From Clostridia bacterium (GTDB lineage: Bacteria; Bacillota; Clostridia; Oscillospirales; CAG-382): a stretch of DNA of 64,000 nucleotides. Below the pieces are notes generated by a model that made no database searches, was not told where the DNA came from, and worked only from the letters and a program-made list of their open reading frames with translations. The position numbers and the translations under genes were made by a program. Below are positions 43,083 to 54,139 of this stretch, in pieces (the stretch's first letter is position 1; each line of letters starts with the position of its first letter). Location of the stretch: NCBI GenBank assembly GCA_017399965.1, contig JAFQAP010000004.1:1-64000 (forward strand). The letters are read 5' to 3'.

Positions 43083-44276
43083 TTATTTTTTAACCAAAAT
43101 ACTATCCACAAACTGTTTTGCCGCTCTTGCGCTTCTGCCGCCTTTTTCCAGTGCAAATCGTTCTGCCAGAACGTACATTTCGTCCTTGGGGATATTAATT
43201 CCTTTTTCCTCCGCAAGGTGTGTAACAATGTGCAAATATGTTTCTTTATTTGGTTTGTAGAAGGAAAGATGAATTCCGAAGCGGGCAGAAAGCGAGAGTA
43301 TTTCCTGCATAGTATCGTTACGGTGAACATCGTCCCCTTCTCTGCCGGAAAAGGTTTCCTTAACCAGATGTCTTCGGTTACTTGTTGCGTATATCACCAC
43401 ATTACCCGACCGTGCGGAAACGCTTCCTTCCAGTATCGCTTTAAGCGCACCGAAGTTATCGTCATCCTCACGGAAGGACAGGTCATCAACAAAAATGATG
43501 AATTTTAAAGGATTTTCGCTTAACTGATCCAAAATTTCGGGAAGAGCGTAAAGCTGTTCTTTGCGCACCTCAAGAATACGCAGTCCTTTACCGTAAAGCT
43601 CGTTTGCCACAGCTTTTATGGTTGAGGATTTACCCGTGCCCGCATCTCCCGTAAGCAAAATATTGGCGGCAGGCTTTCCGTTGAGCAGAGCAACAGTATT
43701 CTCAAGAATGACAGCCTGCTCGTTTTTATAATCAATAAGCTCGGAAAGCGTGATACTATCAGGGTTTTTAACGGGAACTATTCGACGCTCATCATCGAGA
43801 TAAAACATTTTATATTTGGAATAAATACCGTATCCGAAGCGGTTTACGTTATCACAGCGATATCTGTATTCATCGGGTATATTTACCTTTTCAACATCGA
43901 AATCGGGCAGATATCCGCTGTAATCAATACTTGCTTTAAGTAATTCGGGAGTTATTTCCGAAATATCTTGAAGAATATCAAGCTCGGCGTTAACGGCTTT
44001 TTCCAATGCAGCAGACGGAGTCTTCCCCGCGCCGATGGTACGCATATACACGTTTTCATCGTCATTTACAAGATTCTGCAAATGCTTTGCAAAGGACGTA
44101 CCGCAGGAAAATACCTTCGAAACGAAGTTTGCATACTCGGAAACACGTGCGTCTGTATCATCCTCTGCGCAAAGAAATTCGCAAAGAGCAAGAACAACGC
44201 TATCTTCCAAAAGCTTCGGAAAAACAGCAAGGGAGAGAAGATCTGTATATATTTCTTTTAATTTTGCTGCGCTCAT
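43083..44276 (-). CDS. DUF815-family AAA ATPase
   Basis: The 397-residue product has Walker A LLTGDAGTGKSS, Walker B FIIFVDDLSF, a sensor region VVIYATSNRRHLVKETF and a C-terminal lid, the pattern of DUF815 proteins, which resemble DnaA/helicase-loader type AAA folds. The N-terminal 150 residues are helical and unassigned. The role of the family is not established. Its ATG shares bases with the ilvD stop (TGATG), so it is translated with the branched-chain operon, although no metabolic link is evident. Confidence 0.85.
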   Translation of the reverse strand: MSAAKLKEIYTDLLSLAVFPKLLEDSVVLALCEFLCAEDDTDARVSEYANFVSKVFSCGTSFAKHLQNLVNDDENVYMRTIGAGKTPSAALEKAVNAELDILQDISEITPELLKASIDYSGYLPDFDVEKVNIPDEYRYRCDNVNRFGYGIYSKYKMFYLDDERRIVPVKNPDSITLSELIDYKNEQAVILENTVALLNGKPAANILLTGDAGTGKSSTIKAVANELYGKGLRILEVRKEQLYALPEILDQLSENPLKFIIFVDDLSFREDDDNFGALKAILEGSVSARSGNVVIYATSNRRHLVKETFSGREGDDVHRNDTMQEILSLSARFGIHLSFYKPNKETYLHIVTHLAEEKGINIPKDEMYVLAERFALEKGGRSARAAKQFVDSILVKK

Positions 44277-45925
44277 CAGTTAAGTATCGCACCTTTCGCG
44301 CCGCTGGAAACCAAAGCGGCATAGCGTTTAAGATAACCGGAAAGAGGTTTTGTTTTGGGAACAAATGATGCCATGCGGGCAGCAAATTCCTCTTCGCTGA
44401 TTTTAAGTTCAAGTGTGTTTTCCGGGATATTTATACTGATAATATCGCCATCTTTTACGATACCGATAGCACCGCCGGATGCCGCTTCGGGAGAAACGTG
44501 ACCGATACAAGCTCCTCTTGTGGCGCCGCTGAAGCGTCCGTCGGTAATAAGAGCCACAGAGCTGCCCAAACCCATACCCATAATCGCAGAGGTGGGGTTA
44601 AGCATTTCACGCATACCGGGACCGCCCTTGGGACCTTCATAGCGGATAACCACCACGTCACCCGGGTTGATCTTGCCTGCGTCTATAGCCGCCTGCGCAT
44701 CTTCTTCGCAATCGAACACACGGGCAGGACCTTCGTGTACCAGCATTTCGGGAAGTACGGCAGAGCGTTTTACAACGCTTCCTTCGGGGGCAAGATTGCC
44801 CTTCAGTACGGCAATACCGCCTGTGGAGCTATAGGGGTTATCAATGGGGCGGATAACCTCCGGGTCGAGATTTACGCAGTTTTTAATATTTTCAGCCACC
44901 GTTTTGCCGGTTACTGTAATGCAATCGGTGTACAATAGATCTTTTTTGGTGAGCTCATTCATAACCGCATATACACCGCCCGCTTCGTTAAGGTCTTCCA
45001 TATAGGTAGGTCCTGCGGGAGCAAGGTGACAGAGGTTTGGAGTTTTTGCGCTTATACCGTTTGCTATATCAAGATCGATATCTATTCCGCATTCGTGGGC
45101 AATAGCGGGAAGATGAAGCATACTGTTGGTGGAACAGCCCAAAGCCATATCAACGGCAAGTGCGTTCATAAATGCTTTTTCTGTCATAATATCCAAAGGG
45201 CGGATATTGTTTTCAAGCAATTTCATAACCGCCATACCTGCGTGCTTTGCCAGCTCGATACGGGAAGAATATACAGCGGGAATAGTACCGTTTCCTTTAA
45301 GTCCCATTCCCAAAACCTCTGTAAGACAGTTCATGGAGTTTGCGGTATACATACCCGAGCAGGAGCCGCAGGTAGGACATACTTTACATTCAAACTCTTC
45401 AAGCTCGCACATACCGATCTTGCCTGCGTTATACTGTCCCACAGCCTCAAACATACTTGAAAGACTGCGCTTTTTGCCGCCGACTCTGCCTGCAAGCATA
45501 GGACCGCCGCTTACAAAAACGGTGGGGATATTAAGACGTGCCGCCGCCATAAGCAGACCGGGTACGTTTTTATCGCAGTTGGGGACCATAACGAGAGCAT
45601 CAAAGCCATGAGCACGAACCATTGCTTCGGTGGAATCAGCTATCAGATCTCGGGTAACAAGAGAATATTTCATTCCTTCGTGACCCATAGCAATACCGTC
45701 ACACACAGCTATTGCGGGAAATACGACAGGGTTTCCTCCTGCCATAGCAACGCCCATACGAACAGCTTCTACGATCTTATCAAGATTCATATGACCGGGA
45801 ACTATTTCGTTATATGAGCTGACAATACCGATCATAGGCTTGTCAAGCTCTTCATTCGTCATTCCCAAAGCGTGATAAAGGGATCTGTGAGGAGCATTGC
45901 CTGCACCTTTTATAATTTTTTCCAT
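44276..45925 (-). CDS. ilvD: Dihydroxy-acid dehydratase
   Basis: The 549-residue product carries the iron-sulfur cysteine blocks PNCDKNVPG and [18 protein letters not shown], and the C-terminal [19 protein letters not shown] region. It dehydrates dihydroxy-isovalerate and dihydroxy-methylvalerate to the 2-oxo acids, the last shared step before transamination in valine and isoleucine synthesis. It follows ilvC across a 70-bp gap with a hairpin and overlaps the DUF815 ATPase gene. Confidence 0.96.
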   Translation of the reverse strand: MEKIIKGAGNAPHRSLYHALGMTNEELDKPMIGIVSSYNEIVPGHMNLDKIVEAVRMGVAMAGGNPVVFPAIAVCDGIAMGHEGMKYSLVTRDLIADSTEAMVRAHGFDALVMVPNCDKNVPGLLMAAARLNIPTVFVSGGPMLAGRVGGKKRSLSSMFEAVGQYNAGKIGMCELEEFECKVCPTCGSCSGMYTANSMNCLTEVLGMGLKGNGTIPAVYSSRIELAKHAGMAVMKLLENNIRPLDIMTEKAFMNALAVDMALGCSTNSMLHLPAIAHECGIDIDLDIANGISAKTPNLCHLAPAGPTYMEDLNEAGGVYAVMNELTKKDLLYTDCITVTGKTVAENIKNCVNLDPEVIRPIDNPYSSTGGIAVLKGNLAPEGSVVKRSAVLPEMLVHEGPARVFDCEEDAQAAIDAGKINPGDVVVIRYEGPKGGPGMREMLNPTSAIMGMGLGSSVALITDGRFSGATRGACIGHVSPEAASGGAIGIVKDGDIISINIPENTLELKISEEEFAARMASFVPKTKPLSGYLKRYAALVSSGAKGAILN

Positions 45926-45956
45926 ATTAATTCCTCTTATTATTCAAACGGGAAAT

Positions 45957-45981
45957 CCCGGAGGGCAAAATGCACTCCGGG
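45957..45981 (-). other. Hairpin between ilvC and ilvD
   Basis: CCCGGAG (45957-45963) pairs with CTCCGGG (45975-45981), with a loop of 11 bases. The tail on the minus strand is ATTTCCCG, which is too weak for a full terminator; it may be a processing or stabilising element. Confidence 0.5.
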
Positions 45982-45995
45982 GATACTTAAAATAA

Positions 45996-47042
<1,047 letters not shown>

Positions 47043-47552
47043 TTATAAGTTTGTAACTTTGCGTATGGTTGTATTGCCTCGTTCAAGGGAAGCGGCGCCG
47101 GTACGGCATATTTCCAGTATTTCGAAATCGCGCAGCAGATCTATAAAAGCATCTATCTTGCGGCTATCCCCCACCATCTGGATCATCGTGGTCTCTCTGG
47201 TGTAGTCAACTATCTTGCCTTCAAATGCGTCTACAGCGGCGCGTACATCGTTTCGCGTTTCTCCTGAATTAGCAACTTTAACAAGTAAAAGTTCTCTGCT
47301 TACCGCTTCTGCGGGATTAAGCTCTACTATTGAGCAAACGTCCGGAAGCTTGTAAAGCTGATTTATAAGCTGCTGTTTGCTGATCTCATCACCTTCGGAA
47401 AGCACGGTGATACGGGAATATTTGGCGGATTCGGTTTCACTTACCGTAAGCGCGCTAATATTGAACTGTCTGCGTCTGAACATACTTGTAACTCGGTTAA
47501 GGACACCGAACTGGTTATTAACAAGAATTGCTACTGTAAATCTGTTATCCAT
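47043..47552 (-). CDS. ilvN: Acetolactate synthase regulatory subunit
   Basis: The 169-residue product has an N-terminal ACT domain (TVAILVNNQFGVLNRVTSMFRRR) and the C-terminal ACT-like half, the size of typical small subunits. It binds valine, gives feedback control and activates IlvB. It starts two bases after the ilvB stop, so subunit ratios are probably set by coupled translation. Confidence 0.96.
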   Translation of the reverse strand: MDNRFTVAILVNNQFGVLNRVTSMFRRRQFNISALTVSETESAKYSRITVLSEGDEISKQQLINQLYKLPDVCSIVELNPAEAVSRELLLVKVANSGETRNDVRAAVDAFEGKIVDYTRETTMIQMVGDSRKIDAFIDLLRDFEILEICRTGAASLERGNTTIRKVTNL

Positions 47553-47554
47553 TA

Positions 47555-49222
47555 TCAGTCTCCTATCTTTACAATAATATCGTCCATAGAGCCGCCGGGA
47601 GGAAGCATGGGAAGAACGAACTCATCTTTATCAATTGCACAATCAATAAGATAAGGTCCGTCATACTCAAATGCGGTCTTCAAAGCGTTATCAAGCTCTT
47701 CCAGCGTAAACGCACTGCTTGCTTTTGCACCGAAAGCCTCTGCCAGCTTTACAAAATTTGTCTTTCTGTCAAGAACGGTGTTGGAATAATGCTTATCGAA
47801 AAACAACGTCTGCCACTGACGAACCATACCCAAAACGCCGTTATTCATTATAAGAATGACAACGGGAAGATTTTCGCTGACAGCTGTTGCCATTTCATTA
47901 AGGCACATACCAAAGCTTCCGTCGCCGGTAACAAGTACGCTTCTCTGCTTGGAGCCCAGCTGTGAACCGATAGCGGCACCCAGACCGAAGCCCATTGTAC
48001 CCAAGCCGCCGCTGGTTATAAACCTGCGGGGATTCTTGAAATTAAGATACTGTGCCGCCCACATCTGGTGCTGACCGACATCGGTTGCAACGGGTGTATC
48101 TGCATCAAGATATTTGTTCAAAGTGTTTATTACGTTTCTGGGAGTCATCCCCTCTCTGCTGTCCAGTCCCGCTTCTTCATCTGCTCTGAATTTATTGACA
48201 GTTGCCTGCCATTCGGGGCGGTCAGCCTTATTAAGCAAAGGGATAAGCTTTTTAAGCGTGAGCTTTACGTCACCGCGGAGTCCATGGGTAGGCTCTACTG
48301 TTTTTGCAAGCTCTGCGCCGTCAATATCGATATGAACTATCTTTGCCTTCTTTGCAAATTTTGCTCTGTTGCCCGTAACTCTGTCATTAAATCTTGCACC
48401 CAGCGCTATAATGCAGTCTGCATTGTGCATCGACATAGAGCAAGCGTAATGACCGTGCATACCCTGCATTCCGAGAAAACGGGGATGGTCCGTTGAAACT
48501 GCGGAAATACCCATCATAGAACAGCCGATAGGAGCATCTATAAGATCTGCGAGTGCAAGCACTTCTTCTCTCGCATCTGCGGAGATAACACCGCCGCCGA
48601 TATAGACAAAAGGTTTTTCCGAGTTGTTTATACATTCTGCCGCCTGCTGAATACGAATATCCTTTGCGGCGCTCTTTTCGTCCTTTTCAACCTTGGGCAT
48701 AGGCTCGTACTCATATTTTGCTATCTGCACGTCCTTGGGAACATCGATAAGCACGGGACCGGGCCTGCCGGAAGAAGCTATCTTAAACGCTTCACGTATG
48801 GTATCTGCCAGATCCTCTATACTGCTTACAAAGTAGTTGTGCTTTGTAATGGGAAGCGTGATACCGGTAATATCTATTTCCTGAAATCCGTCTGTGCCGA
48901 TAACGGAATTGGGCACGTTGCCGGTTATGGCAACAAGAGGAACGGAATCTATATAAGCAGTAGCAATACCGGTAACAAGGTTTGTTGCACCGGGGCCGGA
49001 TGTAGCGATAACAACGCCCACCTTACCGGTGGCACGGGCGTATCCGTCCGCTGCGTGAGCGGCGCCCTGCTCATGAGCGGTAAGCACGTGCTTAAGCTCG
49101 TTTTTGTATTTATATAACGAATCGTAAACGTTGATGATCTGTCCGCCGGGGTAACCGAAAACTACGTCACATCCCTGCTCTATCAACGTACGAACGATAA
49201 TATCTGCACCTGAAAGTAACAT
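47555..49222 (-). CDS. ilvB: Acetolactate synthase catalytic subunit
   Basis: The 555-residue thiamine-diphosphate enzyme shows GYPGGQI, the proton-relay Glu in TAHEQGAAHAADGYAR, and the ThDP/magnesium motif GDGSFGMCLNE ending NN. It condenses pyruvate with pyruvate or 2-oxobutyrate. It pairs with ilvN downstream. It lies 5 bp behind leuB, so the leucine and ilv halves form one transcription unit. Confidence 0.97.
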   Translation of the reverse strand: MLLSGADIIVRTLIEQGCDVVFGYPGGQIINVYDSLYKYKNELKHVLTAHEQGAAHAADGYARATGKVGVVIATSGPGATNLVTGIATAYIDSVPLVAITGNVPNSVIGTDGFQEIDITGITLPITKHNYFVSSIEDLADTIREAFKIASSGRPGPVLIDVPKDVQIAKYEYEPMPKVEKDEKSAAKDIRIQQAAECINNSEKPFVYIGGGVISADAREEVLALADLIDAPIGCSMMGISAVSTDHPRFLGMQGMHGHYACSMSMHNADCIIALGARFNDRVTGNRAKFAKKAKIVHIDIDGAELAKTVEPTHGLRGDVKLTLKKLIPLLNKADRPEWQATVNKFRADEEAGLDSREGMTPRNVINTLNKYLDADTPVATDVGQHQMWAAQYLNFKNPRRFITSGGLGTMGFGLGAAIGSQLGSKQRSVLVTGDGSFGMCLNEMATAVSENLPVVILIMNNGVLGMVRQWQTLFFDKHYSNTVLDRKTNFVKLAEAFGAKASSAFTLEELDNALKTAFEYDGPYLIDCAIDKDEFVLPMLPPGGSMDDIIVKIGD

Positions 49223-49227
49223 TCACA

Positions 49228-50313
49228 TTATCCTTTCTGTATATTCTCTATAATAAGTCTGCCCATCTCGCTGCATCCCACAAGTGTAAGTCCCTCTTCG
49301 GAAGAGAATATATCACCCGTTCTGTAGCCTGCGTCAAGCACGCGGGAAACTGCATTTTCTATAGCATCCGCTTCCTTTTCCATATCAAAGCTGAAGCGAA
49401 GCATCATTGCCGCAGAAAGAATCGTACCGATAGGGTTTGCTATATCCTTTCCCGCAATATCGGGAGCAGAACCGTGAATAGGCTCGTATAATCCGCATTT
49501 TGTCGCGCCGAGACTGGATGAAGGTATCATACCGATAGAACCGGTGATCATAGAAGCTTCGTCGGACAAAATGTCACCAAACATATTCTCGGTAACCACA
49601 ACGTCAAACTGGGAAGGATCTTTTACGATCTGCATCGCACAGTTGTCTACCAGCATATCGGTAAGCTCAACTTCGGGATATTCATCGGCAAGTCGGTGCA
49701 TAACGGCTTTCCAAAGACGGCTTGAATCCAAAACATTGCTTTTTTCCACGGAGCAAAGCTTTTTACCCCGCTTCATTGCGGTTTCAAATCCGATTCTGCC
49801 GATACGCTCTATCTCTTGTTCGGAATACTTGAGCTCATCAAGTGCGATCTTTTCACCGCTAACGGTTTCGGTTTCGTGCTTTCCGAAATATATACCGCCG
49901 ATAAGCTCGCGTACGATAATAAAATCTATACCTTTGTTAACAATAGACTCCTTTAAAGGAGAAGCACTTGAAAGCTGACGCCAAATTTTTGCAGGACGGT
50001 TGTTGCTGTAAACACCCATTCCTGCGCGAAGTCTTAAAAGACCTTTTTCGGGGCGCATATTACCCGGAACATCGTTCCACTTGGGACCGCCCACAGCGCC
50101 TAAAAGAACGCTATCGGAAGCCACACACTTTGCAAGCATCTCTTCGGGAAGAGGATCTCCCCATTTATCTATGGCGCAACCGCCCATATCCACATCGGTA
50201 TACAAAAAGGTGTGTCCGAAAAGCGAAGCTGTTTTATCAAGCACCTTGAGCGCTTGCTCAACTATTTCGGGGCCTATACCGTCACCGCGGATAACTGCTA
50301 TGTTCTTTTGCAT
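49228..50313 (-). CDS. leuB: 3-Isopropylmalate dehydrogenase
   Basis: The 361-residue product has the decarboxylating-dehydrogenase signature (NMFGDILSDEASMITGSIGM), the substrate-binding LLRLRAGMGVYSNNRP and GSAPDIAGKDIANP. The ATG at 50313 is chosen because GGAAGG lies 7 nt upstream and it falls one base after the leuD stop; a longer reading frame upstream overlaps leuD. It oxidises 3-isopropylmalate to 2-oxoisocaproate. Confidence 0.96.
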   Translation of the reverse strand: MQKNIAVIRGDGIGPEIVEQALKVLDKTASLFGHTFLYTDVDMGGCAIDKWGDPLPEEMLAKCVASDSVLLGAVGGPKWNDVPGNMRPEKGLLRLRAGMGVYSNNRPAKIWRQLSSASPLKESIVNKGIDFIIVRELIGGIYFGKHETETVSGEKIALDELKYSEQEIERIGRIGFETAMKRGKKLCSVEKSNVLDSSRLWKAVMHRLADEYPEVELTDMLVDNCAMQIVKDPSQFDVVVTENMFGDILSDEASMITGSIGMIPSSSLGATKCGLYEPIHGSAPDIAGKDIANPIGTILSAAMMLRFSFDMEKEADAIENAVSRVLDAGYRTGDIFSSEEGLTLVGCSEMGRLIIENIQKG

Positions 50314-50314
50314 A

Positions 50315-50803
50315 CTAACAACCTTCCTTAAGCGAAGCAAGCAAGCCGCCCTTCTCTATTATATTCTGTATAAAAGGGGGAAACGGCTCTGCTTTATAGG
50401 TTTTTCCTTTTGTGATATTGGTAATAACACCCGTATCAAAATCCACGCTTACGGTATCTCCGTCCTGTATTTCCTCCGCCGCAGCTTCGCACTCCAATAT
50501 AGGCAAGCCGATATTTATTGCGTTGCGGTAAAAAATACGGGCAAAGCTTTTTGCAATAACGCAGCCTGTTCCGCAGGTCTTAATAACGAGAGGTGCGTGC
50601 TCACGGGAAGAACCGCAGCCGAAATTCCAGCCCGCAACCATAATATCACCTGCATTAACACGGGAAACAAAGGTATTGTCAATATCCTCCATACAGTGCT
50701 TTGCAAGCTCTTTTGCATCGGAGGTGTTGAGATAACGTGCAGGAATGATAACGTCTGTATCCACGTTATCCGGATATTTAAAAACTCTTCCTTTGGTTTC
50801 CAT
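50315..50803 (-). CDS. leuD: 3-Isopropylmalate dehydratase small subunit
   Basis: The 162-residue product has the swivelling-domain block [12 protein letters not shown], which contains the substrate-phosphate-like carboxylate site. Its size fits the short LeuD form found in Clostridia and Archaea rather than the 200-residue enterobacterial form. It overlaps leuC by TAATG. Confidence 0.96.
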   Translation of the reverse strand: METKGRVFKYPDNVDTDVIIPARYLNTSDAKELAKHCMEDIDNTFVSRVNAGDIMVAGWNFGCGSSREHAPLVIKTCGTGCVIAKSFARIFYRNAINIGLPILECEAAAEEIQDGDTVSVDFDTGVITNITKGKTYKAEPFPPFIQNIIEKGGLLASLKEGC

Positions 50804-52065
50804 TATTTATTCCTCCGAGGGTCTGTAATATATCCCGTAAGTGCGCTTGCTGCGGCTGTAGCGGGAGAAGCAAGGTAAACCTCGCTTTCCACGTGTCCCA
50901 TTCTGCCTACGAAATTACGGTTGGTGGTAGCGATACAACGCTCACCTGTGGCAAGGATACCCATATAACCGCCAAGGCAAGGACCGCAGGTAGGAGTGGA
51001 TACTACCGCACCTGCATCAATAAAAGCAGTAACGTAGCCGCGTTCAACACATTCGCGGAGTATCTGCATTGTACCGGGAATGATAATACAGCGCACGTTA
51101 TCGGCTATTTTTTTATCCTTAAGAATGTTGTATGCGGCTTCCATATCTTCCATTCTGCCATTGGTACAGCTTCCGATAACCACCTGATCTATCTTTATAT
51201 CGGAAAGTTCTGCGGCTGCTCGGGTGTTTTCGGGAAGATGAGGACAAGCGACGGTGGGAACTATGGAACAAAGGTCTATCTCTATAGTACGCTCATATTC
51301 CGCGTCCTCGTCAGCTTCAAAAATAACCGGTGTACGCTCGCATCTGCCTTCCATATACTGTTCGGTAACCTCATCCACAGGGAAAATACCGTTCTTTGCG
51401 CCCGCTTCAATAGCCATATTGCATATACACAAGCGGTCGTCCATACTGAGTGATGCAACGCCTTCACCTGTAAATTCCATACTGCGGTACAATGCGCCGT
51501 CTACACCGATCATACCGATGATAGTGAGTATAACGTCCTTTCCGCTGCAATGCTCGGAAAGCTTGCCTTTGAGTTCAAAACGGATTGCGGAGGGCACCTT
51601 GAACCAAGCGGTTCCCGTTGCCATTCCGGCTGCCATATCCGTACTGCCAACACCTGTTGAAAACGCGCCCAATGCACCGTAAGTACAAGTATGACTGTCT
51701 GCACCGATAATGCAATCTCCTGCGGTTACAACGCCCTGTTCGGGAAGGAGGGCGTGTTCTATACCCATTTTACCTACATCATAAAAATGGCTCACGCTGT
51801 GAGAAAGAGCAAATTCACGGCATTGCTTGGATTGTTCTGCAGCCTTAATATCCTTGTTGGGAACAAAATGGTCCAGAACAATGGCAATTTTATCTTTATT
51901 GAACACGGTATTAAAACCGGCTTTTTTAAATTCATTTACCGCTACGGGGGTAGTAATATCGTTACCGAGAACTATATCCAGCTTTGCGCTGATAAGCTGT
52001 CCCGCTTTGACACTTTCGAGCCCTGCGTGGGCGGCAAGTATTTTTTGAGTCATGGTCATACCCAT
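50803..52065 (-). CDS. leuC: 3-Isopropylmalate dehydratase large subunit
   Basis: The 420-residue aconitase-superfamily protein has the 4Fe-4S cysteines in [12 protein letters not shown] and [13 protein letters not shown], and [20 protein letters not shown]. Like LeuD it is the shorter Clostridia/Archaea type. It isomerises 2- to 3-isopropylmalate. Several start choices exist (Met1, Met3, Met5); AAGGAG 9-10 nt upstream favours the first. Confidence 0.96.
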   Translation of the reverse strand: MGMTMTQKILAAHAGLESVKAGQLISAKLDIVLGNDITTPVAVNEFKKAGFNTVFNKDKIAIVLDHFVPNKDIKAAEQSKQCREFALSHSVSHFYDVGKMGIEHALLPEQGVVTAGDCIIGADSHTCTYGALGAFSTGVGSTDMAAGMATGTAWFKVPSAIRFELKGKLSEHCSGKDVILTIIGMIGVDGALYRSMEFTGEGVASLSMDDRLCICNMAIEAGAKNGIFPVDEVTEQYMEGRCERTPVIFEADEDAEYERTIEIDLCSIVPTVACPHLPENTRAAAELSDIKIDQVVIGSCTNGRMEDMEAAYNILKDKKIADNVRCIIIPGTMQILRECVERGYVTAFIDAGAVVSTPTCGPCLGGYMGILATGERCIATTNRNFVGRMGHVESEVYLASPATAAASALTGYITDPRRNK

Positions 52066-52078
52066 AGTTTGTGACTCC

Positions 52079-53740
52079 TTATCTGATCATATTGTTATAT
52101 GCACTCAGTAATGCGTGGATACTTGCGCGGATAATATCCGTATCCGTACCTGCGCCCCAATGAGTTTTACCGTTTTTATCTTCTATGCCGATATAAGCGG
52201 CAGCAGTAGCGTCCGAGCTCTTACCCTCAAGGCTGTGCTCTGTATACACCTTAAGAATATAGTTATCTTCCGTGTATTCCTTCAAAGCGTTGCTTACAGC
52301 ATCAAGAGATCCGTTGCCCTGCGTATGCACGGTGTTCTTTTTACCGTCACGTATAAAGGTAACGTATGCGTCCACTCCCCCGTCCTTCTGAACAAAGCTC
52401 ATATTTGAAATGGCAACGGGGCTTTCGAGATTAAGATAATTATCTGTAAATACCTTCAAAACGTCTTGAGGCTTTAATTCGCGGTGGTCGTGATCCGATA
52501 CGTTTTTGCAGGCGTAGCTGAAATGCTCACGCATTTTTGCGGGAAGATCATAACCGTATGTCTGTTCAAGCAGATAACCGATACCGCCCTTGCCGCTCTG
52601 GGAATTTACGCGGATAACATCTGCATCGTAAGTACGGCTTATATCCTTGGGATCAATGGGAATATAAGGCACTGTCCATCGCGTAAGGTGATTTTCCTCA
52701 CGCCATTTCATACCCTTTGCAATTGCATCCTGATGGCTTCCGGAAAAAGCGGCAAACACCAGAGAGCCGGCATAAGGGCTTCTTTCATATACGTGCATAC
52801 GTGTGCATTTTTCATAAACAGCAACGATATCCGGCATATTGGTAAAATCCAGCTCGGGATCCACACCGTGGGAATACATATTCATTGCAAGGGTGATTAT
52901 ATCCACGTTTCCGGTACGTTCGCCGTTTCCGAACAAGGTTCCCTCTACACGGTCTGCCCCTGCGAGAAGAGCAAGTTCGGTATCCGCAACACCTGTACCT
53001 CTGTCATTATGAGGATGGAGAGAAAGAGTTACGAATTCGCGGTATTTCAGATTTTCGCTCATATACTCAACCTGATTCGCGTAAACGTGAGGCAAGCTCA
53101 TTTCTACGGTAACGGGAAGATTTATAATAACATTATTGGTTTCTGAAGGCTCAAGCACGTCCAGAACAGCGTTACATACCTCAAGAGCGTACTCGGGCTC
53201 TGTTCCCGTAAAGCTTTCGGGAGAGTATTCAAAGCGGAAATTACCTTCGTATTCGGAAGCAAGGCGTTTAACAAGCTTTGCGCCGTCAACAGCGATCTGT
53301 TTTATTTCTTCTTTGGATTTTTTGAAAACCTGCTCTCTTTGAGCAACGCTTACAGAATTGTAAAAATGGATAATCGCATTGGGTGCACCCTTGCAAGCGT
53401 CAAAGGTCTTGCGGATAATATGCTCTCTGCATTGAGTAAGCACCTGAACGGTAACGTCCGCAGGGATCATATCTTTTTCGATAAGCGTGCGTAAGAATTC
53501 GTATTCGGTTTCGGAAGCGGCAGGGAATCCCACTTCGATCTCCTTAAAACCTACCGCAAGTAAAAGTTTATAAAATTCAAGCTTTTCCTCAAGGCTCATG
53601 GGGATTACAAGGGATTGGTTGCCGTCACGCAGGTCAACACTGCACCAACGGGGAGCCTTTTCTATATGGTCCTTGTCCACCCATTTAAAGCGGGTGCCGG
53701 GAGGAGGAAAATAGCCGATACTGTATTTGCCGTTGTTCAT
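52079..53740 (-). CDS. leuA: 2-Isopropylmalate synthase
   Basis: The 553-residue product belongs to the longer LeuA class, similar to the actinobacterial and yeast form with [11 protein letters not shown] at the N-terminus. It has the catalytic DRxGxG-like ending ([14 protein letters not shown], metal His pair) and a C-terminal regulatory domain of about 120 residues that ends with [19 protein letters not shown]. That domain normally binds leucine for feedback inhibition. It condenses 2-oxoisovalerate with acetyl-CoA. It lies 22 bp behind ridA. Confidence 0.95.
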   Translation of the reverse strand: MNNGKYSIGYFPPPGTRFKWVDKDHIEKAPRWCSVDLRDGNQSLVIPMSLEEKLEFYKLLLAVGFKEIEVGFPAASETEYEFLRTLIEKDMIPADVTVQVLTQCREHIIRKTFDACKGAPNAIIHFYNSVSVAQREQVFKKSKEEIKQIAVDGAKLVKRLASEYEGNFRFEYSPESFTGTEPEYALEVCNAVLDVLEPSETNNVIINLPVTVEMSLPHVYANQVEYMSENLKYREFVTLSLHPHNDRGTGVADTELALLAGADRVEGTLFGNGERTGNVDIITLAMNMYSHGVDPELDFTNMPDIVAVYEKCTRMHVYERSPYAGSLVFAAFSGSHQDAIAKGMKWREENHLTRWTVPYIPIDPKDISRTYDADVIRVNSQSGKGGIGYLLEQTYGYDLPAKMREHFSYACKNVSDHDHRELKPQDVLKVFTDNYLNLESPVAISNMSFVQKDGGVDAYVTFIRDGKKNTVHTQGNGSLDAVSNALKEYTEDNYILKVYTEHSLEGKSSDATAAAYIGIEDKNGKTHWGAGTDTDIIRASIHALLSAYNNMIR

Positions 53741-53761
53741 TGTTTGCTCCTTGATGTACCT

Positions 53762-54133
53762 TTAGATTTCTGCTATAGCCTCTACTTCAACCAGTACATT
53801 CTTGGGTAGAGCTTTAACTGCAACACAGGAGCGGGCGGGCTTGCCTACAAAATACCTGCCGTATACTTCGTTAAAAGCGGCAAAATCGGCCATATCACTT
53901 AAAAAGCAGGTGGTTTTCACAACCTTTTCAATACTGCTTCCTGCCGCTTCAAGCACGGCGGAAAGATTTTTGCATACCTGCTCGGTCTGCTCGCGGATAT
54001 CGGTTGCTTCAACAGCACCGCTTGTGGGATCGATAGCTATCTGACCGGAAGTAAAAACTATATTGCCCACCACGGTAGCCTGAGAATAAGGACCGATAGC
54101 GTCCGGCGCGTTTTTGGTGTATATGTAATTCAT
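53762..54133 (-). CDS. ridA: RidA-family 2-iminobutanoate/2-iminopropanoate deaminase
   Basis: The 123-residue YjgF/YER057c/UK114 protein has the family block RSCVAVKALPKNVLVEVEAIA with the substrate Arg at the trimer interface and GPYSQA near residue 16. RidA hydrolyses the reactive enamines that threonine and serine dehydratases release. It sits directly between ilvA and leuA, so the enzyme that clears the side product is made with its source. Confidence 0.96.
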   Translation of the reverse strand: MNYIYTKNAPDAIGPYSQATVVGNIVFTSGQIAIDPTSGAVEATDIREQTEQVCKNLSAVLEAAGSSIEKVVKTTCFLSDMADFAAFNEVYGRYFVGKPARSCVAVKALPKNVLVEVEAIAEI

Positions 54134-54139
54134 TATAAT

